A stretch of DNA of 48,962 bases from Bacteroidales bacterium (GTDB taxonomy: Bacteria > Bacteroidota > Bacteroidia > Bacteroidales > UBA7960): the NCBI GenBank assembly GCA_003550725.1, contig PUKZ01000090.1, positions 1 to 48,962 of the forward strand, in the 5' to 3' direction. Positions within the stretch are counted from its first letter, which is position 1; each line of letters starts with the position of its first letter. The position numbers were made by a program, and so were the translations under genes. Under the pieces are notes generated by a model. That model was not told the DNA's origin. It saw only the letters and a program-made list of their open reading frames with translations, and did not search any database. Below, one piece after another: positions 8,703 to 18,851 of this stretch.

Positions 8703-9362
8703 TCAACTTACATCAATAAGCTCCGGGTCGCGAGTTCGTTGAACCCATATCATTACACCCACAGCTATCATTGCCATAGGTGGTAGTATGAATAATCCAT
8801 TGTCTACGTAACCAATATTGTATAAAAATTCAGGTATAACTTGTTGGCCCATAAGTGTGCCCGAGCCAAACAATTCGCGAATAAACCCTACGGCGATTAA
8901 AACTGCTCCGTAACCGGAGGCATTTCCTATTCCATCAAGAAAAGAAGGCCATGGTTTATTATAAAGTGCAAAACCTTCGAGCCTGCCCATGATGATACAG
9001 TTGGTGATGATCAGTCCCACAAAAATTGCTAATTGCCGGCTTACATCATACATGGCTGCTTTTAACACTTCATCAACTATGATAACCAGCGAAGCAATAA
9101 CCGTTAATTGTACAATAATGCGAATTCTTGGAGGCGTGATATTTCTTATCAACGATATTACTACATTAGATATTCCCATAACGGCAACCACGGCTATAGC
9201 TAAAACCAATGATGGTCTTAACTGTACTGTAACAGCAAGAACTGAGCATATACCCAGCACTTGAATTGTAATGGGATTCTCTTTACCTATTGGGTTTGTA
9301 ATAAGCTTTTTGTTTTTGTAGGAAAACAAAGGTTCTGCTTTGTTTTTTGTGTTCTCACTCAT
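8703..9362 (-). CDS. nqrD: Na+-translocating NADH:quinone reductase subunit D
   Basis: 219 aa, an integral membrane subunit with about six helices. The Cys in LGICSVLAVT and the Cys in ITNCIIMGRLEGFA are the counterparts of the NqrE iron-ligand cysteines. The segment GNASGYGAVLIAVGFIRELFGSGTLMGQ is family-typical. The start overlaps the end of nqrC by 4 bp, indicating coupled translation. Confidence 0.96.
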   Translation of the reverse strand: MSENTKNKAEPLFSYKNKKLITNPIGKENPITIQVLGICSVLAVTVQLRPSLVLAIAVVAVMGISNVVISLIRNITPPRIRIIVQLTVIASLVIIVDEVLKAAMYDVSRQLAIFVGLIITNCIIMGRLEGFALYNKPWPSFLDGIGNASGYGAVLIAVGFIRELFGSGTLMGQQVIPEFLYNIGYVDNGLFILPPMAMIAVGVMIWVQRTRDPELIDVS

Positions 9363-10063
9363 AAGTTTTTCTGTTTATTAAAGTATGGTTCGTAAACACG
9401 AATTCCTTCATATATCATGTCTTCTATTCCATCGGAGCTCATAGTAGCACCTGTAATGGCATCAACCCGGTGAGGCTCATCGGGATCAACACCATTTTTT
9501 ACAACTTCAACAGCACGATAATTTCCCTGTTGATCGTAGATTTTTTTGCCTTTGAAGCGACTTTCAAACTCTTCCTCGGCGATTTGAGAACCCAGTCCGG
9601 GCGTTTCGCTATCATGATCAAAGTTGGCACCTGCTATAGTATTAAAGTCAGACTTTAAACTAACATACCCCCATATTGGGCCCCATAACCCGGAACCCCT
9701 TAAAGGTAATATATACAATGTATCGCCTTCAACTTCAGCTATGTATAATGGCATTTGGCGTTCTGGTAAATCTTTGCGTATTTCATCCTGCAGATCTACT
9801 TCAAAAGCATCACCGTCAATTTCTTCACCTTCATGGTCCAGTATTTTTGTTTGGACAATATAATCATAAAACAGATCTGCCGACTCCTCTCTTCCAACTT
9901 CAATGTTTATGGAAGCAAGGATATTTTGCATTTTTTCCAATCGGATATTTCGTTCCTGTATTGGTTGTAATAAAGTGGCAAGAAGAGAAAGTACAAGTGC
10001 TACTCCCACAACCATTATAGATGAATAAATAAAAATGTATCTATTGCTGTATTTTTTTGCCAT
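9359..10063 (-). CDS. nqrC: Na+-translocating NADH:quinone reductase subunit C
   Basis: 234 aa, slightly shorter than the 250-260 aa of gammaproteobacterial NqrC. One N-terminal membrane helix (about 10-32) anchors a periplasmic FMN domain. The flavinylation motif is T204-G-A-T207 in DAITGATMSS; the Thr carries covalently bound FMN, attached by ApbE in studied systems. The upstream DHDSETPGLG motif is also conserved. No apbE or nqrM lies in this window. It starts 5 bp after nqrB. Confidence 0.96.
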   Translation of the reverse strand: MAKKYSNRYIFIYSSIMVVGVALVLSLLATLLQPIQERNIRLEKMQNILASINIEVGREESADLFYDYIVQTKILDHEGEEIDGDAFEVDLQDEIRKDLPERQMPLYIAEVEGDTLYILPLRGSGLWGPIWGYVSLKSDFNTIAGANFDHDSETPGLGSQIAEEEFESRFKGKKIYDQQGNYRAVEVVKNGVDPDEPHRVDAITGATMSSDGIEDMIYEGIRVYEPYFNKQKNL

Positions 10064-10068
10064 TTTAA

Positions 10069-11256
10069 TTAACTATTGAGGTTTTCTTTTACATTAACAG
10101 GGTTATTCTTTATTCTCTTCATTCGTCTTTTTATATTGGCTTGTATAACATAATGGTCAATAAGTGGAGCAAAGACGTTCATCAAAAGTATTGCAAGCAT
10201 CACTCCTCCCGGGAACCCCGGGTTTACAACCCTTATTAGAATAATTAACACTCCTATTAAAAAGCCATATATGTATTTCCCCCGGCCGGTTTGTGCTGAG
10301 GTAACCGGGTCTGTAGCCATATAAACAGCTCCAAACGCAAAAGCTCCGAGCAACAAGTGTTTATGAATAGGTATCATCATGTATTCATTAAGTGCTATAA
10401 CATTAAAAAGTCCGGCCATAAAAATGCCGCCGGCAAATACACTAAGCATTATTCTTAAACTACCAACGCCGGTTATAGCCAAAAACAGACCACCCAGCAT
10501 TATAGCAGCAAATGACGTTTCACCAATAACTCCGGGCATATCACCAATAAACATGTTAAAATCGGAAGGTATAGCCTCCATTTCTCCTTCAGCAACCAAA
10601 GAAAGTGGTGTAGCACCTGAATAACCATCAACCAATTGATGACCTTCCTGCACCTCTGTGTATGTATATACTTCACCGGAGAGATAAGCCGGGTATCCAA
10701 AAAGTATAAATGACCTTGAAAGCAATGCCGGGTTGACAACATTCATGCCTGTACCCCCAAATATTTCCTTGCCGACAATAACAGCGAAAATGTTAGCCAC
10801 AGCTACCATCCATAAAGGCATAGTAGGCGGTAAAATCAAAACTACCAGTAAGCCAGTTACAAGGAAGCCTTCATTGACCTCTTTGTTATGTATTACAGCA
10901 AAAATAAATTCTGTGGCAAGCCCTGCAGCATATGAAACAATTATAAGAGGTATTATTCTTATAAGCCCTAAAGTGAAAGATTCCTGTATGGTAGGATCAA
11001 TACCAACTGCATGGTAATATTGTTGCCCAATGTTCCATATCCCCACAAGCAAAGGGGGGATAAGTGATATGATAACGTAAATCATGGTACGCTTCAAATC
11101 AATAGCATCGCGTATATGACTGCCTTTAAAGGTGGTTTTTTCGGGAACAAATAAAAAAGTATCGAATGCTTCCCATGCACGGTAAAATTTCGAAAATCGT
11201 CCTCCCGTCTCAAAATGGGGCCTTATTTTATCTCTTATATTCTTTATTGCTTTCAA
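10069..11256 (-). CDS. nqrB: Na+-translocating NADH:quinone reductase subunit B
   Basis: 395 aa. About ten membrane helices; the covalent FMN site is S213-G-A-T216 (YSGATPLS). Family motifs include GGTGMNVVNPALLSRSF and the AFAFGAVYMATDPVTSAQT segment near the C-terminus. NqrB forms part of the Na+ channel and binds riboflavin and quinone in studied complexes. The only start that keeps the conserved N-terminus (KAIKNIRDKIRPHF) is the TTG at 11256; no in-frame ATG is present before it. It lies 88 bp after nqrA. Confidence 0.96.
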   Translation of the reverse strand: MKAIKNIRDKIRPHFETGGRFSKFYRAWEAFDTFLFVPEKTTFKGSHIRDAIDLKRTMIYVIISLIPPLLVGIWNIGQQYYHAVGIDPTIQESFTLGLIRIIPLIIVSYAAGLATEFIFAVIHNKEVNEGFLVTGLLVVLILPPTMPLWMVAVANIFAVIVGKEIFGGTGMNVVNPALLSRSFILFGYPAYLSGEVYTYTEVQEGHQLVDGYSGATPLSLVAEGEMEAIPSDFNMFIGDMPGVIGETSFAAIMLGGLFLAITGVGSLRIMLSVFAGGIFMAGLFNVIALNEYMMIPIHKHLLLGAFAFGAVYMATDPVTSAQTGRGKYIYGFLIGVLIILIRVVNPGFPGGVMLAILLMNVFAPLIDHYVIQANIKRRMKRIKNNPVNVKENLNS

Positions 11257-11344
11257 TTTGACAAAAAATTTATTGTTAACAATAATTTATAGAAACATTA
11301 TATTTAAGGTGTAAAAAATAATTTGATAATTTTATTTTACGCCA

Positions 11345-12709
11345 TTAGCTGAATTCTTTCTGTATGTTATCCAGTGCATCTCTTATTATTGACTGCATTT
11401 CTGTTTTTGAAGGACATATAAATTCGCAAAGAGCAAAATCTTCAGGAGCAACTTCATAAATGCCAAGTTTTTCCATAAGTTCAATATCGTTAATCATTAT
11501 AGCTTTAATAAGTTGCATAGGAAGGATGTCCATGGGCAAAACTTTTTCGTAAAAACCGGTCAAAACAAAAGCACGATTTCCACCATTTAAATTTGTATCT
11601 AAACGATATTTTTTCCATGGCATAAGCCATGAAAAGAGAGTTCTGGTTGCACTGTACTTGGAAGGTTTAGGCAGTAACCACCCCATAAATTCAGGTTTGT
11701 TTCCTTCCGGTATAACTGTAACTTGCGAATCATAAAATCCAATAAATCCTTCCTTGTATATTTTGGAACCTGTTAATACATTTCCACTAATAAAGCGCAA
11801 AGAAGAACTATCTTCAGTTGACAGGTTATTTTTTAACAGGTTTTCAACTGAAGCTCCCTGTATTACTCTCCAGTACCTTGGTCTTTTAACTTCAGAACCT
11901 GTAAGAGCTATGATTTTTCTGCCGTCATATATTCCATTTTTAAATAACCTTCCAAGCATGATTACGTTTTGAAAGTCTACATACCAAACAATATCCCCTA
12001 TATTCACAGGATCAATGTGATGTATCTGAACACCTATATTTCCGGATGGATGAGGACCGGTAAACTTATGCACCTCTACATTTCTTGCATGTGTAAGAGC
12101 CCTACGCATAGTGCGTTTCTCATTTATTGACAGATGAACTTTCCCTTTAGTCAGTTTTTTTAATACGTCAAGTCCTGTCTGAAATTCATCTTCTTGCCCA
12201 TCAATAAGAAAATCAAAATCCGGAGCCAGAGGCGCTGAATCAAAAGCCGATACAAATATTGCTTTTTGTTTATCATCAGGATTAGCAATTACTGAATATG
12301 GCCGCTGCCTTATAGTTGACCATAAACCACTGGCTAAAAGCTTGTTCATAATATCCTCATGATTTAAGTTCTTTGGATCGGCCGCTCCAAAATCCAGGTA
12401 ATCATCATCTTGATCAGCTTTAACTCTAACCTCCAAAATTCTTCTTTTTTCACCTCTAATAATCTCTTTAAATTTTCCGCTTACAGGTGAAGTAAATATT
12501 ATCTTTTCATTGTTTTTATCATAAAAAAGCGGTGAACCGGCTTTAATATTTTCTCCTTCTTTTACAAGCATCTTTGGTACAATTCCGTGAAAATCGGGCG
12601 GTTGTATAGCATAAAGACCGGATCTTTCAGCGGTATTAAGAATTTTTTCAGCTTCCCCTTTTAGAGGAATATTTAATCCCTTTTTGAGCTTTATTGTAGT
12701 TTTGGACAT
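11345..12709 (-). CDS. nqrA: Na+-translocating NADH:quinone reductase subunit A
   Basis: 454 aa, the first gene of the nqr operon and a peripheral membrane subunit. The ATG at 12709 gives the standard family N-terminus (KLKKGLNIPLKG); the reading frame stays open to a TTG at 12745, but the 12 extra residues match nothing in the family. Typical features are the lipoyl-like segment MLVKEGENIKAGSPLFYDK, the central HPSGNIGVQIHHIDPV motif, and the C-terminal ALCEFICPSKTEMQSIIRD, whose paired cysteines are characteristic. Confidence 0.96.
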   Translation of the reverse strand: MSKTTIKLKKGLNIPLKGEAEKILNTAERSGLYAIQPPDFHGIVPKMLVKEGENIKAGSPLFYDKNNEKIIFTSPVSGKFKEIIRGEKRRILEVRVKADQDDDYLDFGAADPKNLNHEDIMNKLLASGLWSTIRQRPYSVIANPDDKQKAIFVSAFDSAPLAPDFDFLIDGQEDEFQTGLDVLKKLTKGKVHLSINEKRTMRRALTHARNVEVHKFTGPHPSGNIGVQIHHIDPVNIGDIVWYVDFQNVIMLGRLFKNGIYDGRKIIALTGSEVKRPRYWRVIQGASVENLLKNNLSTEDSSSLRFISGNVLTGSKIYKEGFIGFYDSQVTVIPEGNKPEFMGWLLPKPSKYSATRTLFSWLMPWKKYRLDTNLNGGNRAFVLTGFYEKVLPMDILPMQLIKAIMINDIELMEKLGIYEVAPEDFALCEFICPSKTEMQSIIRDALDNIQKEFS

Positions 12710-12742
12710 TTTGGTATTTTTAAAAATACTTTTTTTCGAACA

Positions 12743-12750
12743 CAAAAATA
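12743..12750 (-). promoter_or_regulatory. Candidate -7 element for the nqr operon
   Basis: The minus strand reads TATTTTTG, matching TAnnTTTG, 34 bp before the chosen nqrA ATG. It also lies on top of the rejected upstream TTG start, supporting the shorter NqrA. No -33 TTTG is seen at the usual distance. Confidence 0.42.
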
Positions 12751-12806
12751 TTTATTATTTTAGTAATTGAAAATTTTTTTAAAAAATACATTTCCAAATA
12801 TATTAA

Positions 12807-12814
12807 TAAATTTG
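12807..12814 (+). promoter_or_regulatory. Candidate -7 element for the T9SS plug gene
   Basis: TAAATTTG fits TAnnTTTG and would start a transcript near 12821, giving a leader of about 50 nt before the ATG at 12874. No clear -33 element. Confidence 0.38.
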
Positions 12815-12873
12815 TTAACATTAATTTATGTTGCATTAACTTAATAAAAGTGCACAACAAATATCATTATAAT

Positions 12874-14238
12874 ATGGCAAAGTGCTTGTTTCTTACAATG
12901 ACTCTGTTGTTAATCGCCAAAACAACTGCTTCGGAAATAATATTTAATTCTAAGGGCACAAAAACTGACACCGAAATTAACATATCTACCCTGGAAAAAC
13001 AATCTGATATTGATTATTTTGATCCCGATTATTTGCGTTTCGGAAACCATGTTTATAAAGAAAACATCAGGACGGTTCTGTTAAATAAAAAAGGTTGGGA
13101 TTTTTCACCTGCTTTAATTGAATTTAATAGTGGTGAAACACTAGAATTAAGATTTGATGATCTTGAGGGCGGACATAAAACATACAATTATACCATAATA
13201 CACTGCGATGCCAAATGGCGCCCATCGGATTTACATCCTTACGAATACATAGATGGATTTTATGATGACAGGATAACCGAATACAGGCATTCATTTAATA
13301 CACAGGTTAGTTTTACAAATTACAGGTTAAAATTTCCAAATGATAATATGCGCCCCTCAAAGCCTGGAAACTATATTCTTAAGGTATTTCTTGACGGCGA
13401 CAAAGAAGATTTGGTACTTACAAGAAAGTTTATGGTTTACGAGCAAAAAGTAAATATTTCTGGTCAGGTTCGCCAGGCCAGGAGAGTTTCACTTCGAGAT
13501 TTTAAGCAGGAAGTGAACTTCAGTATAAATACCCAGGGTTACAGAGTAGACAATCCATATAATGATATAACTGTTGTTATTAAACAAAACGGCAGATGGG
13601 ACAATGTCATTCATGATCTTGAACCCAGATCGGTATCAAATAATATCATTAGTTATGATTATGATTCAGAAATATTATTTTATGGTAGTAATGAATTCAG
13701 GTATTTTGATACAAAGAGTTTAAAACACTCTACTTCCAGGATAGATGAAATTGTTTATCATCCTGACCGGCGCGAAGTATTTTTAAGGCAGGATTTTCGA
13801 AGAATAAATGAGAGGTATGTTTTTGAACATGATATTAACGGCAGGTTTTATATACAAAATGAACATGGTTATGACCGGCACCTTGAATCTGATTATGCAA
13901 AAGTTCATTTTAGTTTAAAAATGCCTGTTCCTTTGCAAAATGGAAATGTTTTTTTGGCAGGTGATTTTACCGACTGGAATTTTGAAAAATCAAACAGGCT
14001 GAATTACAATTTTGATGAAAATGCTTATCAAGCGTCATTGTTGCTAAAACAAGGCTATTACAATTACATGTATATGTTTTTGGAAGATGGAAAAGACAAG
14101 GCTGACAGCACTATAATTGAGGGGAGTCACTCAGATACAGAAAACGAATACACGATACTGGTATATCATCGCCGTCCAGGTACTTTATTCGACAGGCTTA
14201 TCGGAATGAAACATCTTTACACACATGATGATAGATGA
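12874..14238 (+). CDS. Type IX secretion system plug protein (DUF5103 family)
   Basis: 454 aa from the ATG at 12874; a GTG at 12850 would add eight residues. MAKCLFLTMTLLLIAKTTAS is a good signal peptide. The body matches the family described as the plug of the SprA translocon in Flavobacterium (DUF5103): TVLLNKKGWDFSPALIEFNSGE, then KTYNYTIIHCDAKW, then SYDYDSEILFYGSNEFRYFDTKSL. A C-terminal module (VFLAGDFTDWNF to NYMYMF) resembles a carbohydrate-binding-like beta sandwich. In that work, the plug closes the periplasmic end of the T9SS channel when no cargo is engaged. Other T9SS genes are not adjacent; a sorting-domain cargo gene lies at 48474-48962. Confidence 0.85.
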   Translation: MAKCLFLTMTLLLIAKTTASEIIFNSKGTKTDTEINISTLEKQSDIDYFDPDYLRFGNHVYKENIRTVLLNKKGWDFSPALIEFNSGETLELRFDDLEGGHKTYNYTIIHCDAKWRPSDLHPYEYIDGFYDDRITEYRHSFNTQVSFTNYRLKFPNDNMRPSKPGNYILKVFLDGDKEDLVLTRKFMVYEQKVNISGQVRQARRVSLRDFKQEVNFSINTQGYRVDNPYNDITVVIKQNGRWDNVIHDLEPRSVSNNIISYDYDSEILFYGSNEFRYFDTKSLKHSTSRIDEIVYHPDRREVFLRQDFRRINERYVFEHDINGRFYIQNEHGYDRHLESDYAKVHFSLKMPVPLQNGNVFLAGDFTDWNFEKSNRLNYNFDENAYQASLLLKQGYYNYMYMFLEDGKDKADSTIIEGSHSDTENEYTILVYHRRPGTLFDRLIGMKHLYTHDDR

Positions 14239-14293
14239 TATAAATACAATCTGTTATTTGAAAAAATGATTAAGGTTTAAAGCTTTAACAAAA

Positions 14294-17200
14294 TTATTCT
14301 ACAAACTCTGAATAATCATCTGTTATAATTTCATTATCATCTTTTCTCTTTTTAAACAATTCATTTAAGTTATCAAACTCTCTTCTGTAAAATACGCCAA
14401 CACCCTGAGTGTATAATGAACTTTTATTAAGTACATCAAGTGTATTTGACCGGTTAAAAGCTTTTATCCTGAATTTTCCTTCAGGAGTAATTTTATATTC
14501 AATATTTACATCACCAATAATATTACTTGCTCTTTGATGCGATGAAGGATGATCTCCTGCAACACCAAGATTACCATCAATTATAAGCCGGTCATCAAAA
14601 AATTGAGTTGATAATGCTACCTCCAACTCCTGGCTTGATATTTCATCACCGGGTCTGTAATTGATGCCAATATCAAAATCGCTACTTATTTGTGATAACC
14701 AATTGCTTATTTGATTAGAAAGCATTTCTGTTGAAGTCATACCAAAACCATATCCCAGAGCTGTATCATACTGATCAGGGTGTGTTGGCATAAAAGTATT
14801 CAATACCAATAAAGAAAAAATCTGCCTGTTCATCTCCTGTTCGGTAGTAATTAACTGGTTAACCAATTCACGTGTAGCTTCATCACTCTGAGGCAATTCA
14901 ATGTCAAATGTTATTTCGGGATTAAACAATTCGTCTTTCATTGTAAGAGCAAGGTCAACAGGTACTCTGCGCCTGTATACATCTGAAGTATCAACTTGCT
15001 GCACAAGATCATAGAGGGCAGTCCTGACACGGTATAATGCTTTTAGATCGATTTCGGCATCCATAGGGTCTCCTGCCCAACTTATATTACTGCCTTCTTC
15101 TATGCTAAAGCGTTTATTAAGCATGTTCTGCAATGTAAAAAGATACTCTCCTTCCTCTATGGTATAATCACCATATATATTAAAAGCACCCTGCGAAGAA
15201 ATTTCCAGATTAATATTACCCTCGCCCCTGCCACGCATTATATCACCAAGATGGGAAGCAAAAATCACATGAACCTCTGCATCGGGAGTAACCTCCAAAT
15301 CAAAGTTTAATGTAATACCTGTTATAGAGGTAATATATTCAGAAGTTTCTTCAATACCCAAAGTATCATTATCATCAGATTTATTCGATACAAATGATAT
15401 ATAATTTGTCTCTTCTGTTAATTCACCCCTGTGCGCTAATGGCAGGTAAATCTCAGTATTCCTGTTAGTACGAGCAGAAATATCCATTATTATATTATCA
15501 ACTGGTCCGTGAATATGCGCTCTTCCCGTGGCAAAAGCATTGCCGTAATAAGGCTCATTATGTGTGGGCGAAGTGTTGAGCAATACTAAATTGTCAGGAA
15601 GTATTTCTATATCGAGTGAGAAATCCCTGAAATTATTATGGTAAATTCGGCCAGTTGCTTTTGCCTGGTTACCAAGTGTATCGTTAACTAACATATCGTC
15701 AAAGGCAAAGTAATCTTTACCTATTTTCAGATCATGAGCAAAAGTATAACTGGTATTCAAATAATCAACTCTGAACCCTGATCTTGAAAGCCTCACATCA
15801 CCAGATAATTCTGGTGAAATTGACGGGCCTTCTAATCGAAGATTACCTGATGCCATGCCACGAAAATTTTGTGCAAAACCTTCAAAATATCTTCCAAAAA
15901 CAGACATTTTCAAATTTTCAACCTGAAAATCCAGATCAAAATTATCATCTTCTCTATCAGGATAATAATAACCCGAACCAGTTATTGGCTTATTATAACC
16001 TATATTGCCAATATATATAACTTCCATATTTACATCAAATCCATTAGCCTCATGATCATAATAAGTCGATAATTGAAGATTACCAAGATGCTCATCATTA
16101 AACGCAAAACCTATAATTTCAATATCTCCTGAAACATTTGGTGAACAATGCATATTTGACATGGCAATGTTTCCACTCAGAATACCATCAAAAGCTACAT
16201 TACTTTGTTCAAAAACCCAGTCAAAATTCGAAACATCGAATTCCTGGAATTTTATATCCAACTTATCTTCCCGGCTCCTTGACAATTCACCGTCAAGCTT
16301 TATATATTCATGGTTTTTATAAACTATAAAATTGTCTATTTTATAAATATTAGAATCAACACGAATGAGGTGGTCTTCGTTAAATTGCCATAGAGAATCT
16401 TTAACATAAGCATGTGAGGGCAAAAATTTAATATCGAAGCGATTAGATTTATCAAAGCTTGTAACACTTTCAATATGACCCTTATTGTCAATTGTTCTGT
16501 TATTATTATCCCAGGTAAGCAAAGAACGCAGTGAGTCATTATTGATTGAGTTGCTAAATGCCATATTATCTAACCAAACACTATCTGAAAGCATTAACCT
16601 GCTGCAAGTTTTTTCAAAAACATAATACCCGGCTTTCTTATTACTTTTAACTACCAGGTCATAAAAAACATTATTGCCGTATTTAATCTTAGGTATTTTA
16701 CCTTTTAGATCTAATTGTTTTGAATCGCTATTAAAACTTCCTGCTATTCTTGAATTTTCAGATACATCTAACGCAGGCCAAAATAGTTCTGTTAATTGTT
16801 CGATATTTTTAATATCAAGCATATAACTAAAGTCCATACTATGATTTTTAGCAGATATATCTTCCAAATCATTATTATACCAGGCAGGCATATAAGATGC
16901 AAAAAAACCGTTAATAGCTTCCGGTAATTCTTTAAACCTTATATCGCCTTTAATATTTAAATCAATTATATCTGATAATATTTTAAAATCTTTAATACCA
17001 TTATTATCCAAACGATTAGATATAAAAATTTCATCAAAATAATAGTCTCTTTTATCATTCTGATCAATTAATTTTTCACTGTAATGAATATTGTTTACAT
17101 TTATTTCTCCAACCAAATCATTAATATTGGAAGCTTCAAGGTTAAGTTTTAAGTTAGTTGATAAAACTGAATTGGCAAGGCTGTCACGTTGATAAAGATT

Positions 17201-18814
17201 TAAATCAGTAAGATTTGCATTATCTAGCATTGCATAAAAATCAAAGCTATATGGTGGTTCATAAAAATCAATTATTCCGGCAAAATCAAAGAAAACATTT
17301 GGGTCATCAAGAGTAAAAGAACCATCAAATTTTTTGTTGATAAGATCACCTTTTAAATCAATATTCGTATAATTATAATCTATGATATTAACAGCATCAA
17401 TATTGCCTTCAATTTTCAAATCAGCTGTTTCGAATGTTGTACCGTATCCTTCGACAAAAATGTCCATACTGACTTCTCCAACAGAGTTTTCCTGATTCAA
17501 AAACTTGCCAACATCAAATTTTTTTGCAGCCAGCGAACCCCTATATCCGTAATTACCTTTCAAACCATCCTGGTATATGGCAATATCAGATTTTATAGTA
17601 CCAATATCAGTATTTAAGTCACCATAAGCATCAAAATCATTAATAAAGCCTGTTAAGTTACCGGTAAACATAACATTACCCAGGTTTTCAAGATGCTCGT
17701 AAAAATGGCTTTCAATTATCTTTATATCGGCAACTTGTTCAAAATGGTCAATATCATTTCTGATAGTACGAAATTCGCTTACCGACATATTGACAAAAGT
17801 GTTGTCAAACTCAGGTAAACCTGTAACAAAGAAATTCCCGTTTAAAATAGTTGATTGGCCAAATGCAAATGAGAAATTTCTTCCCCTGAAGTTGGAAAGT
17901 TTACCATTAACATCACCCCTCATATATATTACATCATCTTTTCCTTCGAAATATTCAAAAAAATAACCTATATCTGTCAGAGCAAAAGATGAAGTTTGCA
18001 TTATAAAATCAAAAGATACTTTTTCATCAAAGTATTTGAAATCATCAAACGAGTTGTATTCAAGAACCAAATCCATATTAATTCTTGAATTATCTGTTCT
18101 TAAAGCCAAATCTCTTATATAACTCCCGGTTTCACTAAAATTAAAATCACCCGAAAAATTTTTTACTTCCAGCCCACCTGAATCAATAAAAGACAAATGA
18201 TTGAGGGTGGCAGTAATTGAATCTTCTGTAATAGAAAAATCTTTAATATCAAGATTAAAATTTCTTATTGACAAATGTTTTGGATCAAAACGATGTTTGT
18301 AATGTGTATGATTTCTGTCGTGTAACTCAAAATTACTGTTTTTAAATTCAAAAGAATTTACTGTAAAGCTCCATTTTTGAGTATCTTTCCTTTGGTCAGG
18401 GAAGAAATAATCCACCATAAATTGATAGTTATAATACTCGGTGTCTTGATATTTGGCAAGTTTTATACTGGAATTATCAAATCCTAGTTTATCAATATAT
18501 ATATGATTTCGTCTAACTGAAATACTTCGAGTGTCTAATACCAATCTTTCGATAAATAACATATCTTCATCATACTGGTCTTTTACTGATACATCTTCAA
18601 GAACAATATTTAGAAAAAAGCTAATATTAACGCCTCCAACTTCAACATCTGTATCTAGTTCATTACTAAAATAGGTTACAATTTTTTGAACCAAAAAATT
18701 TTGAACATAATTGCTTCTAAATACACCATACAAGATGACGGGTACTAAAATTACAACTAATAAAGAAGTAAGCAATGCCCTTCTTCGCATTTTTTTGGTA
18801 TTTTTGTTTTTCAT
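14294..18814 (-). CDS. tamB: TamB-like translocation/assembly module protein (DUF490)
   Basis: 1506 aa from the ATG at 18814. The frame stays open to 18934, but that would overlap the divergent tsaD start and place 40 residues before the membrane anchor. Residues about 9-30 are a single N-terminal helix (ALLTSLLVVILVPVILYGVF). The rest is a long run of short beta strands (repeated G-x-L/I-x-F/G patterns) as expected for the hydrophobic-groove beta-helix of the AsmA/TamB family. The C-terminal 450 residues carry the DUF490 domain, including GEYLFTLQNML, IDLKALYRV and the family-typical DPMDAEIDL-type region. These proteins bridge inner and outer membranes and move phospholipid or help assemble outer-membrane proteins. 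The tsaD/tamB divergent pair is common in Bacteroidota. Confidence 0.9.
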   Translation of the reverse strand: MKNKNTKKMRRRALLTSLLVVILVPVILYGVFRSNYVQNFLVQKIVTYFSNELDTDVEVGGVNISFFLNIVLEDVSVKDQYDEDMLFIERLVLDTRSISVRRNHIYIDKLGFDNSSIKLAKYQDTEYYNYQFMVDYFFPDQRKDTQKWSFTVNSFEFKNSNFELHDRNHTHYKHRFDPKHLSIRNFNLDIKDFSITEDSITATLNHLSFIDSGGLEVKNFSGDFNFSETGSYIRDLALRTDNSRINMDLVLEYNSFDDFKYFDEKVSFDFIMQTSSFALTDIGYFFEYFEGKDDVIYMRGDVNGKLSNFRGRNFSFAFGQSTILNGNFFVTGLPEFDNTFVNMSVSEFRTIRNDIDHFEQVADIKIIESHFYEHLENLGNVMFTGNLTGFINDFDAYGDLNTDIGTIKSDIAIYQDGLKGNYGYRGSLAAKKFDVGKFLNQENSVGEVSMDIFVEGYGTTFETADLKIEGNIDAVNIIDYNYTNIDLKGDLINKKFDGSFTLDDPNVFFDFAGIIDFYEPPYSFDFYAMLDNANLTDLNLYQRDSLANSVLSTNLKLNLEASNINDLVGEINVNNIHYSEKLIDQNDKRDYYFDEIFISNRLDNNGIKDFKILSDIIDLNIKGDIRFKELPEAINGFFASYMPAWYNNDLEDISAKNHSMDFSYMLDIKNIEQLTELFWPALDVSENSRIAGSFNSDSKQLDLKGKIPKIKYGNNVFYDLVVKSNKKAGYYVFEKTCSRLMLSDSVWLDNMAFSNSINNDSLRSLLTWDNNNRTIDNKGHIESVTSFDKSNRFDIKFLPSHAYVKDSLWQFNEDHLIRVDSNIYKIDNFIVYKNHEYIKLDGELSRSREDKLDIKFQEFDVSNFDWVFEQSNVAFDGILSGNIAMSNMHCSPNVSGDIEIIGFAFNDEHLGNLQLSTYYDHEANGFDVNMEVIYIGNIGYNKPITGSGYYYPDREDDNFDLDFQVENLKMSVFGRYFEGFAQNFRGMASGNLRLEGPSISPELSGDVRLSRSGFRVDYLNTSYTFAHDLKIGKDYFAFDDMLVNDTLGNQAKATGRIYHNNFRDFSLDIEILPDNLVLLNTSPTHNEPYYGNAFATGRAHIHGPVDNIIMDISARTNRNTEIYLPLAHRGELTEETNYISFVSNKSDDNDTLGIEETSEYITSITGITLNFDLEVTPDAEVHVIFASHLGDIMRGRGEGNINLEISSQGAFNIYGDYTIEEGEYLFTLQNMLNKRFSIEEGSNISWAGDPMDAEIDLKALYRVRTALYDLVQQVDTSDVYRRRVPVDLALTMKDELFNPEITFDIELPQSDEATRELVNQLITTEQEMNRQIFSLLVLNTFMPTHPDQYDTALGYGFGMTSTEMLSNQISNWLSQISSDFDIGINYRPGDEISSQELEVALSTQFFDDRLIIDGNLGVAGDHPSSHQRASNIIGDVNIEYKITPEGKFRIKAFNRSNTLDVLNKSSLYTQGVGVFYRREFDNLNELFKKRKDDNEIITDDYSEFVE

Positions 18815-18851
18815 TTCAATAAAATAACAACCGGTTATTCTAAAAGTTTTT

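Noticed and set aside
12710-12745. TTG start for NqrA
   Set aside because: The 12 extra residues do not fit the family and overlap the likely -7 element; the ATG at 12709 gives the conserved N-terminus.
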